Source: JAJPGZ01 sp041167105 (lineage in GTDB: Bacteria > Verrucomicrobiota > Verrucomicrobiia > Chthoniobacterales > UBA10450). From it: a DNA stretch of 6,053 bases. This document shows positions 1 through 5,503 of this stretch, piece by piece; position 1 is the first letter of the stretch, and each line of letters opens with the position of its first letter. The stretch is from NCBI GenBank assembly GCA_041167105.1, contig JBEEGX010000239.1:1-6053 (forward strand), read 5' to 3'. The translations under genes were made by a program, and so were the position numbers. The notes under the pieces are model-generated. The model saw only the letters and a list, made by a program, of their open reading frames with translations. It was not told the DNA's origin and did not search any database.

Positions 1-130
1 CCGACAAAAAAGATTTCTTTGGTTTCGGTGTGGGCGTCGGCGTTGGCGTTGGGGCAGCGATGAGAGATGTGGAGAACGCGAGTGCGAGTAGCGATGTCGA
101 AAAAAAGATTCGGGCGGTCATAAGAAACAT
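1..130 (-). CDS. Secreted protein with Pro-Thr repeat, N-terminal part only
   Basis: The minus strand from 130 is open to the window edge and gives 43 residues, starting MFLMTARIFFSTSLLALAF. This reads as an export signal: a short N-region with one Arg (residue 7), a hydrophobic stretch over residues 8-24, and a small-residue end (LIAA, 23-26) suiting signal peptidase I. PTPTPTPTPKPKK follows directly, a low-complexity linker of the kind often found just after signal peptides in Verrucomicrobia (recalled, not searched). No Cys is present near the cleavage site, so a lipoprotein is unlikely. Start 130 has a GGGAG only 3 bases upstream. The second in-frame ATG at 121 has the same GGGAG 12 bases away and a more usual N-region (MTAR), so either may be used. 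The gene is divergent from rplI. The functional domain lies outside the window, so no role can be given. Confidence 0.6.
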   Translation of the reverse strand, partial: MFLMTARIFFSTSLLALAFSTSLIAAPTPTPTPTPKPKKSFLS

Positions 131-188
131 TTGCTCCCGACATTGGTAACAAACGTTCGGGCATTCGAGCAATGTCGAAGCGCGACCA

Positions 189-217
189 TGCACATTACGC
201 GGCGTGATTGCGATAAT
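189..217 (+). promoter_or_regulatory. Candidate promoter for rplI-dnaB
   Basis: TGCACA (189-194, 4 of 6 to TTGACA) is followed after exactly 17 bases by GATAAT (212-217, 5 of 6 to TATAAT). A TG one base before the -10 (209-210) makes it an extended -10. Transcription would start near 224 and give a leader of about 90 bases before rplI. This is read by eye against the sigma-70 consensus; the sigma preference of this organism is unknown. Confidence 0.35.
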
Positions 218-230
218 TTGCGCGCGAAGA

Positions 231-262
231 TTGACAGTGTTGAATCGCGCTGCTTCTATACG
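231..262 (+). promoter_or_regulatory. Second candidate promoter for rplI, weaker
   Basis: A perfect TTGACA (231-236) is followed by TATACG (257-262), but the 20-base spacer is longer than the usual 16-18. The TTGACA is itself part of AAGATTGACA (227-236), one mismatch from the AAGATCGACA word repeated in this window. The -35 resemblance may therefore be accidental. Confidence 0.2.
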
Positions 263-275
263 ACTTCGCGTTCTC

Positions 276-287
276 CGGAAATTTCCG
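276..287. repeat. 12-bp perfect palindrome before rplI
   Basis: CGGAAATTTCCG is a perfect palindrome whose right end lies 25 bases before the rplI start, within the likely leader or promoter zone. The identical 12-mer occurs once more at 1997-2008 inside dnaB. It could bind a dimeric regulator at the first site, but nothing else supports that. Confidence 0.3.
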
Positions 288-297
288 AGCGCTTCCT

Positions 298-313
298 GCA
301 AGATCGACAATTA
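298..313 (+). repeat. Long copy of the AAGATCGACA word, before rplI
   Basis: GCAAGATCGACAATTA ends on the A of the rplI start codon. The same 16 bases occur inverted at 5504-5519, directly before rsmA. With flanks included, the pair matches at 20 of 22 positions (CTTC, two differing bases, then the 16-mer). The 10-base core sits at 300-309. The copy occupies the place where a Shine-Dalgarno sequence would be. Confidence 0.7.
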
Positions 314-852
314 TGCCCTCCACTGAAGTTATTTTGACCGAACACGTGCCCGGACTCGGCGCCGAAGCGGACGTGGTGAAAGTGCGTCGCGGATTCGCGC
401 GCAATTATCTTTTGCCGCACGGCAAAGCGCACGAAGTCACGCCGGCCGCGATGCGCCAGCTCGACAACTTGAAAAAGAAGCGGGCCGAACGTGAAGCGGG
501 CGAGTTGAACGAGGCCGAGGAAACTGCGCGTCGGATTAACAAATCGCATCTCACGTTCACACTCGAGACCGGCGAAGCGGGCAAGGCGTTCGGTTCGATC
601 ACGGCCCAAGACATCATGAACCGGCTCAAGAACGAGATCGGCGTCGAGGTGGATCGACATAAGATTGTGCTCGAGCATCCGATCAAGAACACGGGCGACC
701 ACGAAGTCGCAATCAAGTTGCATCATGATGTGACCGCGCAATTAATTTTCGTGGTGAAATCTTCCGAAGCGCCGAGATCAGCCGAAGCTGCGCCGGCCGA
801 GGAAGAACCACCAAAACACCGATCGTTTTTCCGAAAAAAGAAAGAATCCTGA
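313..852 (+). CDS. rplI: Large ribosomal subunit protein bL9
   Basis: This 179-residue protein is bL9, which binds 23S rRNA near the L1 stalk base and helps keep the reading frame. The N-terminal rRNA-binding domain (about 1-47) starts VILTEHVPGLG and carries VRRGFARNYLLPHGKA (24-39), the family signature. Ala19 stands where I recall Gly or Asn being usual. A charged connecting helix (about 45-75, rich in K, R and E) leads to the C-terminal domain (about 78-149) with GKAFGSITAQDI. Residues 150-179 form an extra Ala/Glu/Pro then Lys/Arg tail (ending RKKKES), making it about 30 residues longer than the 149-residue E. coli protein. The ATG at 313 gives exactly the expected N-terminus; no Shine-Dalgarno sequence precedes it. 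It lies 3 bp before dnaB. The common rpsF-ssb-rpsR neighbours are absent upstream, where a divergent gene lies instead. Confidence 0.97.
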   Translation: MPSTEVILTEHVPGLGAEADVVKVRRGFARNYLLPHGKAHEVTPAAMRQLDNLKKKRAEREAGELNEAEETARRINKSHLTFTLETGEAGKAFGSITAQDIMNRLKNEIGVEVDRHKIVLEHPIKNTGDHEVAIKLHHDVTAQLIFVVKSSEAPRSAEAAPAEEEPPKHRSFFRKKKES

Positions 853-855
853 GCA

Positions 856-2349
856 ATGGCGATTGAACCGTCCCCCGGGACTGGTCAAACGCCTCGAAAG
901 ACAGCGGGCAATGGCGCTGGCCGAGGTGGCGCGGCGCGGAACGGCGGAAAAGTTACTGGTCGCTCGCCAACATCTTCTTCGCAGGATGTTCACCGTTCGC
1001 CGCCGCATAGCGCCGAAGCCGAGCAAGGCGTGCTCGGGTCGATGTTGCTCTCGCCGCGCGATGTCATCGCCGAATGCGTCGAGCGCATTAACGAAGAATA
1101 TTTCTACATCCCCGCGCACGAGACCGTTTACAACGTACTTGTCGATCTTTGGAATGCCGGCCAGGCCATCGACCTGATCACGTTCACGCAAGTTCTGCGC
1201 GATCGGAATTTGCTCGACGCCATCGGCGGCCCGTCGTTCGTGACCAGCCTTTACACATTCGTGCCGACGGCTGCGAACGTCGATTACTACCTCGGCATCG
1301 TCCGCGACAAATACATCCTCCGGCAGATCATTGCCGCCGCGACCGAATCGGTGCGTCGCGCCTACGAAGAGCAGGACGAAGTGAACAATCTGCTCGACGA
1401 AGTGGAGCAGGCAATTTTCGCGGTCGGCGATTACCGCTTCAAAGGCCAGATGCTGTCGATGAAGGACCAGGTGATGGAAGCGATCGAGGCGATCGAAAAA
1501 CTTTACGAACGCAAAGGCGGCATCACTGGAATTTCCACCGGCTTCATTGAGCTCGATCGCATGACCAGCGGATTGCATCCCGCCGAGATGATCGTGATTG
1601 CGGCGCGGCCGAGCATGGGCAAAACCGCGCTCGCCATGAACATCGCCGAGCACGTCGCGATCAATGAGAAATTGCCGGTGGGCGTGTTCAGTTTGGAAAT
1701 GAGCAGCCAGCAGCTCGTGCAACGTCTGCTTTGCTCGCGCGCGCGCGTGAATCTGCAAAAGGTGCGCGACGGGTTTTTGGCCGAGCGCGATTTTCCGAGC
1801 CTGACCGCGGCCGCGTCGAAATTAGCTGAAGCAAAAATCTTCATCGATGACAGCGCGGGCTTGAGCATTCTCGAATTGCGCGCCAAAGCTCGTCGGTTGA
1901 AAGCGCAACACAACGTTGCGCTCATCATTGTCGATTACCTGCAACTGCTAAGATCGACAACTCGCCGCGCGATGGACAATCGGCAGCTCGAGATCTCGGA
2001 AATTTCCGCCGGACTCAAAGGTCTGGCGAAAGAGTTGAAGATTCCGGTGATCGTGGTCGCGCAGTTGAATCGACAACCCGAGCAACGCACTGGCGGCAAA
2101 CCGCGCCTGAGCGATTTGCGCGAGTCGGGCTCGATCGAACAGGATGCCGACCTCGTCGGCCTGCTCGTTAGGCCGGAGATTTACGAGGAAGACGAAGAGG
2201 CGAAGCAGGAAAAATCCGGCGAAGCTGAGCTCATCATCGCCAAGCAACGCAACGGTCCGGTCGGCGAAATTCCCCTCACCTTTCTCAAGGAATTCACGCG
2301 CTTCGAAGATCGCGCTCGCAACGTGAGCGAGCCCGACGAAGCGTTCTAG
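856..2349 (+). CDS. dnaB: Replicative DNA helicase DnaB
   Basis: This 497-residue protein is the hexameric 5'-3' helicase that unwinds DNA at the replication fork and recruits primase. Residues 1-48 are a Gly/Ser/Arg-rich, probably disordered extension before the conserved start PPHSAEAEQGVLGSMLL (49-65). The N-terminal helical domain runs to about 150 and the linker helix to about 220. The RecA-like ATPase domain carries Walker A ARPSMGKT (250-257, Lys256, Thr257), SLEMS with the probable catalytic Glu281, Walker B LIIVDYLQLL (356-365, Asp360), Gln403 in VAQLNRQ, and KQRNGP (463-468) with the probable arginine finger Arg465. All key residues are present, and no intein interrupts the usual insertion sites. 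The ATG at 856 follows the rplI stop by 3 bp, so the two are cotranscribed, a common pairing in bacteria. An in-frame start further in, before PPHS, is not available as ATG. Confidence 0.98.
   Translation: MAIEPSPGTGQTPRKTAGNGAGRGGAARNGGKVTGRSPTSSSQDVHRSPPHSAEAEQGVLGSMLLSPRDVIAECVERINEEYFYIPAHETVYNVLVDLWNAGQAIDLITFTQVLRDRNLLDAIGGPSFVTSLYTFVPTAANVDYYLGIVRDKYILRQIIAAATESVRRAYEEQDEVNNLLDEVEQAIFAVGDYRFKGQMLSMKDQVMEAIEAIEKLYERKGGITGISTGFIELDRMTSGLHPAEMIVIAARPSMGKTALAMNIAEHVAINEKLPVGVFSLEMSSQQLVQRLLCSRARVNLQKVRDGFLAERDFPSLTAAASKLAEAKIFIDDSAGLSILELRAKARRLKAQHNVALIIVDYLQLLRSTTRRAMDNRQLEISEISAGLKGLAKELKIPVIVVAQLNRQPEQRTGGKPRLSDLRESGSIEQDADLVGLLVRPEIYEEDEEAKQEKSGEAELIIAKQRNGPVGEIPLTFLKEFTRFEDRARNVSEPDEAF
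1140..1149 (-). repeat. AAGATCGACA copy in dnaB
   Basis: TGTCGATCTT on the plus strand is read as (ct)T GTC GAT CTT (Leu-Val-Asp-Leu, residues 95-98). The word is on the strand opposite to dnaB. Confidence 0.6.
1950..1959 (+). repeat. AAGATCGACA copy in dnaB, after Walker B
   Basis: The word is read as CTA AGA TCG ACA (Leu365-Arg-Ser-Thr368), with two codons (CTA, AGA) that look uncommon among neighbours. It also pairs with TTGTCGAT at 1928-1935, giving an 8-bp inverted repeat with a 17-base loop. That left arm encodes the conserved Walker B Val-Asp, so only the right arm is free to vary. Confidence 0.55.
1997..2008. repeat. Second copy of the 12-bp palindrome, within dnaB
   Basis: CGGAAATTTCCG is identical to the palindrome at 276-287. 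Here it encodes part of Ser-Glu-Ile-Ser-Ala (residues 381-385), so coding constraint alone may explain it. Confidence 0.25.
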
Positions 2350-2374
2350 TTGTCGATCTAACGCAACGCCTTCG
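2337..2374. terminator. Possible bidirectional hairpin at the dnaB/tkt ends
   Basis: CGAAGCGTT (2337-2345) pairs with AACGCCTTCG (2365-2374), giving nine base pairs with one bulged C and a 19-base loop that contains both stop codons. No T-tract follows on either strand, so it is at best a weak intrinsic terminator. It is the only structure seen between two genes that converge with 8 bp between their stops. Confidence 0.25.
2351..2360 (-). repeat. One-mismatch copy of the word in the dnaB/tkt gap
   Basis: TGTCGATCTA fills most of the 8-bp space between the convergent stops and overlaps the tkt stop codon (2358-2360). It keeps the 8-base core and the following A (TAGATCGACA on the minus strand); only the first base differs. 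Confidence 0.4.
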
Positions 2375-4343
2375 CTGCTTCGACGACGTGCTTGGCGTCG
2401 ATGCCGAATTCTTTCATCACTTCGGCGCCAGGCGCGCTGAGACCGAAGCGATGGAGCGCGATGATTTTGCCGTCGAGACCGACGTATTGGTACCAAACGT
2501 CCGGCACGCCCGCTTCGATGGCGACGCGTTTGCGGCAATTGTTCGGTAAAACTTCCTCGCGATATTTTTCGGGCTGTCGATTGAAGCGTTCGAAACACGG
2601 CATGGAGACCACGCGAACGCCGTCGCCGAGCTCTTTCGCCGCAGCGAATGCGTGTTGCAGTTCACTGCCGCATGACATCAAAATTATTTCGAGCTTTGCT
2701 TTTTCTTTGATCGCGATGTAACCGCCGCGGGCGACGCCTTCACGACGCATCGCAAGATCGACATCGTTCATTATCGGCACAACCTGGCGCGTTAGCGCGA
2801 TTAAAGTCGGGCCGTCGATTCGTTCCATCGCGGCGGCAAACGCGCCGACGGTTTCTTCGGGATCGCCGGGACGAATGACGTCGATCTGCGGCATGACGCG
2901 CACACTGCTCACCGTTTCCACCGGTTCGTGCGTCGGCCCGTCTTCGCCGACGCCGATGGAGTCATGGGTGAAGATGTAAATGTTCGGCAACTTCGACAAC
3001 GCGGCCAAACGAATCGATGGCCGGCAATAATCGGTGAAGACGAGAAACGTCGCGCCGCTCGCGCGAAAAACTCCGTGATACGAGATGCCGTTCATGATCG
3101 CGCACATGCCGTGTTCGCGAATGCCGAAGCGAATGTTGCGACCTGCGGGCGTCTCGCGCGTGAAATCCCCCCCGTCCTTGATGTAATTCAAGGTTGAGCC
3201 GTGGAGATCGGCGCTGCCGCTCACGAGAAGCGGGTTCGCCTGCGCGATCGGCTGCAAAACTTCGCTGCCGGCTTTGCGCGTCGCCAGTTTCGCGTCCTTC
3301 GGAAACGCCGGAATCTTCGCAAGATCGACATGTACCTTTCGCGCGATGCCGTCATCGAGCATCTGCGCCTTGTCCGCATTCTTCTTGCGCCAATCGCCGT
3401 ATGTCTTTTCCCAAGTCGCGTAGTCCGCGAGCAATTTCTTTTTGTGCTCCGCGAAATAATCGTAGGTCTCTTTCGAAACAAAATAATGCTCATCCGGCAA
3501 CCCGAGCCCCTTCCGCGCCGCATCGACAAACTTCGCTCCCGCTTCGCCGTGCGCTTTAAACGTCCCCTCCACTTCCGGAATTCCTTTGCCGATCAAAGTG
3601 TGCGCGACGATGAACTTCGGTTTCCCGTTATCGTTCTCCTTCGCGGTATTGAGCGCGTCGAGAAACGCCTGCATGTCCTGGCCGTTGATTTCCTGAACGT
3701 CGAAACCGTAAGCCTTGAATCGCGCAGCGGTGTCTTCGCTCTGCGTCATTTTCGCCGGCGCATCGAGCGTGACCGCGTTCGAATCGTAAATCAGGATCAG
3801 ATTATCGAGACCGAAATGCCCGGCGAACGCGCTCGCTTCCGCCGACACGCCTTCCTGCAAACAACCGTCGCCGGCCAGACAAATGCAGTGCTGATCGAAA
3901 ACGCGGTGCTCGCTGGTGTTGAATCGCGCCGACGCCATTTTCATCGCCACCGCGATGCCGACGGAATTCCCCACGCCCTGGCCTAACGGACCGGTTGTGC
4001 ATTCGACTCCCGGCGTTTCGAAAAATTCCGGATGCCCCGGCGTTTTCGAATGCAATTGCCGGAAACGTTTAATCTCCGACATCGGCAAATCGTAGCCGCT
4101 CATGTGCAGCCACGCGTAAAGGAACATCGAGCCGTGACCGGCGGAGAGGACGAAGTAATCGCGATTGATCCAGCGCGGCTGGTCCGGATTGTATCTGAGC
4201 GCATGACCATAAAGCACCGCGCCCATTTCAGCGCAACCGAGCGGCAGGCCGAGGTGACCCGATTGCGATGCTTGCACCGCGTCCATGGCCAGACCGCGAG
4301 CTTCAGTCGCGGCGCGCGAAAGCGCTTCGTTGTTCAAAGACAT
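2358..4343 (-). CDS. tkt: Transketolase
   Basis: This 661-residue protein is the thiamine-diphosphate enzyme that moves two-carbon ketol units between sugar phosphates in the pentose phosphate (or Calvin) pathway, in the cytosol. Length and motif order are those of full bacterial transketolase: SGHLGLPLG (28-36, His30; the usual form is SGHPGAPMG), LSAGHGSMFLY (66-76), TTGPLGQGVGNSVG (116-129), and the cofactor motif GDG (158-160) through YDSN (186-189) that binds Mg and diphosphate. The pyrimidine domain carries FGIREHGM (406-413) with the catalytic Glu410, and THDSIGVGEDGPTHEP (459-474) with His472. A C-terminal domain starts near 535. The start ATG at 4343 gives MSLNNEALSRAATEARGLAMD, matching the family N-terminus. 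A longer frame from 4406 would add 21 unrelated residues and overlap the divergent gene. No Shine-Dalgarno sequence is visible. The gene is monocistronic within this window, convergent with dnaB. It contains two exact copies of the 10-base word, both encoding Val-Asp-Leu-Ala. Confidence 0.97.
   Translation of the reverse strand: MSLNNEALSRAATEARGLAMDAVQASQSGHLGLPLGCAEMGAVLYGHALRYNPDQPRWINRDYFVLSAGHGSMFLYAWLHMSGYDLPMSEIKRFRQLHSKTPGHPEFFETPGVECTTGPLGQGVGNSVGIAVAMKMASARFNTSEHRVFDQHCICLAGDGCLQEGVSAEASAFAGHFGLDNLILIYDSNAVTLDAPAKMTQSEDTAARFKAYGFDVQEINGQDMQAFLDALNTAKENDNGKPKFIVAHTLIGKGIPEVEGTFKAHGEAGAKFVDAARKGLGLPDEHYFVSKETYDYFAEHKKKLLADYATWEKTYGDWRKKNADKAQMLDDGIARKVHVDLAKIPAFPKDAKLATRKAGSEVLQPIAQANPLLVSGSADLHGSTLNYIKDGGDFTRETPAGRNIRFGIREHGMCAIMNGISYHGVFRASGATFLVFTDYCRPSIRLAALSKLPNIYIFTHDSIGVGEDGPTHEPVETVSSVRVMPQIDVIRPGDPEETVGAFAAAMERIDGPTLIALTRQVVPIMNDVDLAMRREGVARGGYIAIKEKAKLEIILMSCGSELQHAFAAAKELGDGVRVVSMPCFERFNRQPEKYREEVLPNNCRKRVAIEAGVPDVWYQYVGLDGKIIALHRFGLSAPGAEVMKEFGIDAKHVVEAAKALR
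2754..2763 (+). repeat. AAGATCGACA copy in tkt
   Basis: This copy has the 12-base form GCAAGATCGACA (2752-2763). On the tkt strand it is GTC GAT CTT GC, encoding Val-Asp-Leu-Ala (residues 528-531). Confidence 0.6.
3321..3330 (+). repeat. Second AAGATCGACA copy in tkt
   Basis: This copy has the 12-base form GCAAGATCGACA (3319-3330). It again encodes Val-Asp-Leu-Ala (residues 339-342), at a poorly conserved place between the two main domains of the enzyme. Confidence 0.6.
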
Positions 4344-4363
4344 GGGCCGACTATGAAGCTGGC

Positions 4364-4397
4364 AAATCCGAAATCCAAAACCTAAATTCGAAATCTC
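4364..4397. repeat. A/T-rich heptamer array in the tkt / DUF697 gap
   Basis: Five imperfect units run head to tail: AAATCCG, AAATCCA, AAACCTA, AATTCG (one base short) and AAATCTC. They reach exactly to the GTG start at 4398. On the other strand this is a GGATTTCGGATTT-type array, which I recall as frequent between genes in Verrucomicrobia and Planctomycetes. It fills most of the 54-bp divergent promoter space. TAAATT (4383-4388) could serve as a -10 for a nearly leaderless transcript of the plus-strand gene, with no good -35. Confidence 0.5.
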
Positions 4398-5435
4398 GTG
4401 AACCAATCGCTGCTACTTCACGTCGTGGAACGGATCGAAGGTTTGATCGGCAAATTACCGTCGGCGATTCAGAACCCGATCCTGAGCGAGCTCACACCGC
4501 TGAAGGAATTATTTTTGCAGCAGCGCCTGCCGCGCATCGTGATCGCTGGCGGGGAAAAAGCGGATTCGTTAGGGATTCCTTTCGCGGCCGGCGTGCATGT
4601 TTGGCAGGACGCGAATTTTCCCGGCGGCGGCACGATGTCGATCTTCGATGCGCGCGGCACAGACGCGCGGCAAATCGAAGAGGAATTGAAACGCGTGCCA
4701 GCCGACATCATTCTCTTTCTCGACGAAAGCTCGCGCGGCCCGCGCAAGATCGACATCGAACTGTTGCAGCGCATCGCGCAATGGAATCCAAACGTAAAAA
4801 CGATCGGCATTACAGAACGCGAGGAGCGTTTGCGTGAAGCGATTGGCGACCGGCTCGCCGCCGTGGCGACATCACCGAAAGAGTTGATGCCGATCTTAGC
4901 GCGCGAAGTGCCGGACCAAGCGCGCATCGAGATCATTCGCATTTCTCGCGACAAAAACGCGCAGCACGAAGTTTCGCAGGTCCTGATCAAATCGACGGCC
5001 GCGATTTGCACGGCGATCGGCGCGCAACCCATTCCGCTGGCCGACATGCCAGTCCTGACCACGCTCCAGCTCGTGATGGTCTCCGGCATCATGTACTTGA
5101 GCGGGCGCGAGCGGACTTTGCGCGCCGCGACCGAATTTGTGGGCGCGCTGGGCGCGAATGTGGGCGCCGGCATCGCTTTGCGCGAAGGCGCGCGCGCGAT
5201 TTTGAAATTCCTGCCCGGCTGGGGGAACGTCGTTTCGGGGATGGTGGCCGGCGCAGGTACCTTTGCCATCGGTCGCGCGGCGGAAGCGTTCTTCATCGAA
5301 GGCGTTTCGATCAAGGACGCGCGGCGGACCTATCGAAAGAGCCGGAAAGCGGCAGAGACGCCGAAATTGCCCGCGCCCGCCGAGCCGAAAAGGCGCAAAA
5401 CAGCGAAGCGGAAGCGGGGCGCGAATAACTTGTGA
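4398..5435 (+). CDS. DUF697/YcjF-like protein with degenerate GTPase-like domain
   Basis: The protein has 345 residues. The C-terminal half (about 195-305) looks like the DUF697/YcjF region: TAIGAQPIPLADMPVLTTLQ (205-224), hydrophobic LVMVSGIMYLSG (225-236), then Gly/Ala-rich helices (245-295) that could contact or cross the membrane. The N-terminal half resembles the Era-like GTPase usually found before DUF697: LKELFLQQRLPRIVIAG (35-51) leads where a P-loop should start, but GEKADSLGIPF (52-62) replaces the GxxxxGKS motif. DARG (84-87) can stand for the DxxG motif. IILFLDE (104-110) is the next strand, and ITEREE (138-143) replaces NKxD. GTP binding is therefore doubtful. The tail (320-345) is Pro/Lys/Arg-rich and basic. 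The start is GTG at 4398, with no Shine-Dalgarno sequence; no better in-frame start precedes LTPLKELF. It is divergent from tkt, and 84 bp before rsmA. The role is unknown; the family assignment is from memory. Confidence 0.7.
   Translation: MNQSLLLHVVERIEGLIGKLPSAIQNPILSELTPLKELFLQQRLPRIVIAGGEKADSLGIPFAAGVHVWQDANFPGGGTMSIFDARGTDARQIEEELKRVPADIILFLDESSRGPRKIDIELLQRIAQWNPNVKTIGITEREERLREAIGDRLAAVATSPKELMPILAREVPDQARIEIIRISRDKNAQHEVSQVLIKSTAAICTAIGAQPIPLADMPVLTTLQLVMVSGIMYLSGRERTLRAATEFVGALGANVGAGIALREGARAILKFLPGWGNVVSGMVAGAGTFAIGRAAEAFFIEGVSIKDARRTYRKSRKAAETPKLPAPAEPKRRKTAKRKRGANNL
4636..4645 (-). repeat. AAGATCGACA copy in the DUF697 gene
   Basis: TGTCGATCTT on the plus strand is read A TG|TCG|ATC|TT (Met80-Ser-Ile-Phe83). 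This frame differs from the copies in tkt, just before the DARG motif. Confidence 0.6.
4746..4755 (+). repeat. Second AAGATCGACA copy in the DUF697 gene
   Basis: This copy has the 12-base form GCAAGATCGACA (4744-4755). It is read AAG ATC GAC A, encoding Lys117-Ile-Asp119, the word in the sense direction of the gene. Confidence 0.6.
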
Positions 5436-5442
5436 ATAAAAG

Positions 5443-5454
5443 GCCGCTTTCGGC
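5443..5454 (+). other. Small GCCG-CTTT-CGGC hairpin
   Basis: A 4-bp G+C stem with a 4-base loop lies 7 bases after the stop of the DUF697 gene. It is followed by GCGATTT and lies between the two TTGTGAAYAAA repeats (5430-5440 and 5474-5484). On its own it is short for a terminator. Confidence 0.25.
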
Positions 5455-5458
5455 GCGA

Positions 5459-5484
5459 TTTGTTCACAGCTTTTTGTGAACAAA
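5459..5484 (+). terminator. Perfect 10-bp hairpin after the DUF697 gene
   Basis: TTTGTTCACA (5459-5468) and TGTGAACAAA (5475-5484) are exact reverse complements around the loop GCTTTT. The stem is A/T-rich and no T-tract follows on either strand, so it is not a textbook intrinsic terminator. It could instead be a protein site: each arm holds TTGTTCACA, one base from the DnaA-box consensus TTWTNCACA. Upstream, TGTGAATAA (5431-5439) is TTATTCACA on the minus strand, an exact fit to that consensus. Confidence 0.4.
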
Positions 5485-5503
5485 GCCGCGGCTCCTCGTG
5501 TGG

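Noticed and set aside
3..149. Plus-strand open frame at the left edge encoding a GVGVGVG stretch and ending in TAA at 147-149
   Set aside because: It is the mirror of the Pro-Thr repeat on the minus strand. The minus-strand reading gives a coherent signal peptide plus linker, while this one has no recognisable feature and an odd Cys/Trp end.
131..337. 68-residue plus-strand open frame before and into rplI
   Set aside because: It has no resemblance to bS18 or any other protein I know, overlaps rplI out of frame, and covers the promoter and palindrome.
1736..1747. Alternating (CG)6 run, a possible Z-DNA segment
   Set aside because: It encodes Ser-Arg-Ala-Arg in dnaB with ordinary codons for this composition, so it needs no special explanation.
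778..1758. 326-residue minus-strand open frame across rplI and dnaB
   Set aside because: It is antisense to two clearly conserved genes, rich in His/Arg/Asp as expected of an antisense frame in G+C-rich coding DNA, with no family resemblance.
3201..3986. 261-residue plus-strand open frame within tkt
   Set aside because: It is antisense to intact, conserved transketolase, and its Arg-rich composition is typical of a shadow frame.
4344..4406. Upstream start for transketolase at 4406, adding 21 residues
   Set aside because: The added residues are translated from the heptamer repeat and overlap the divergent gene; the ATG at 4343 matches the family N-terminus.
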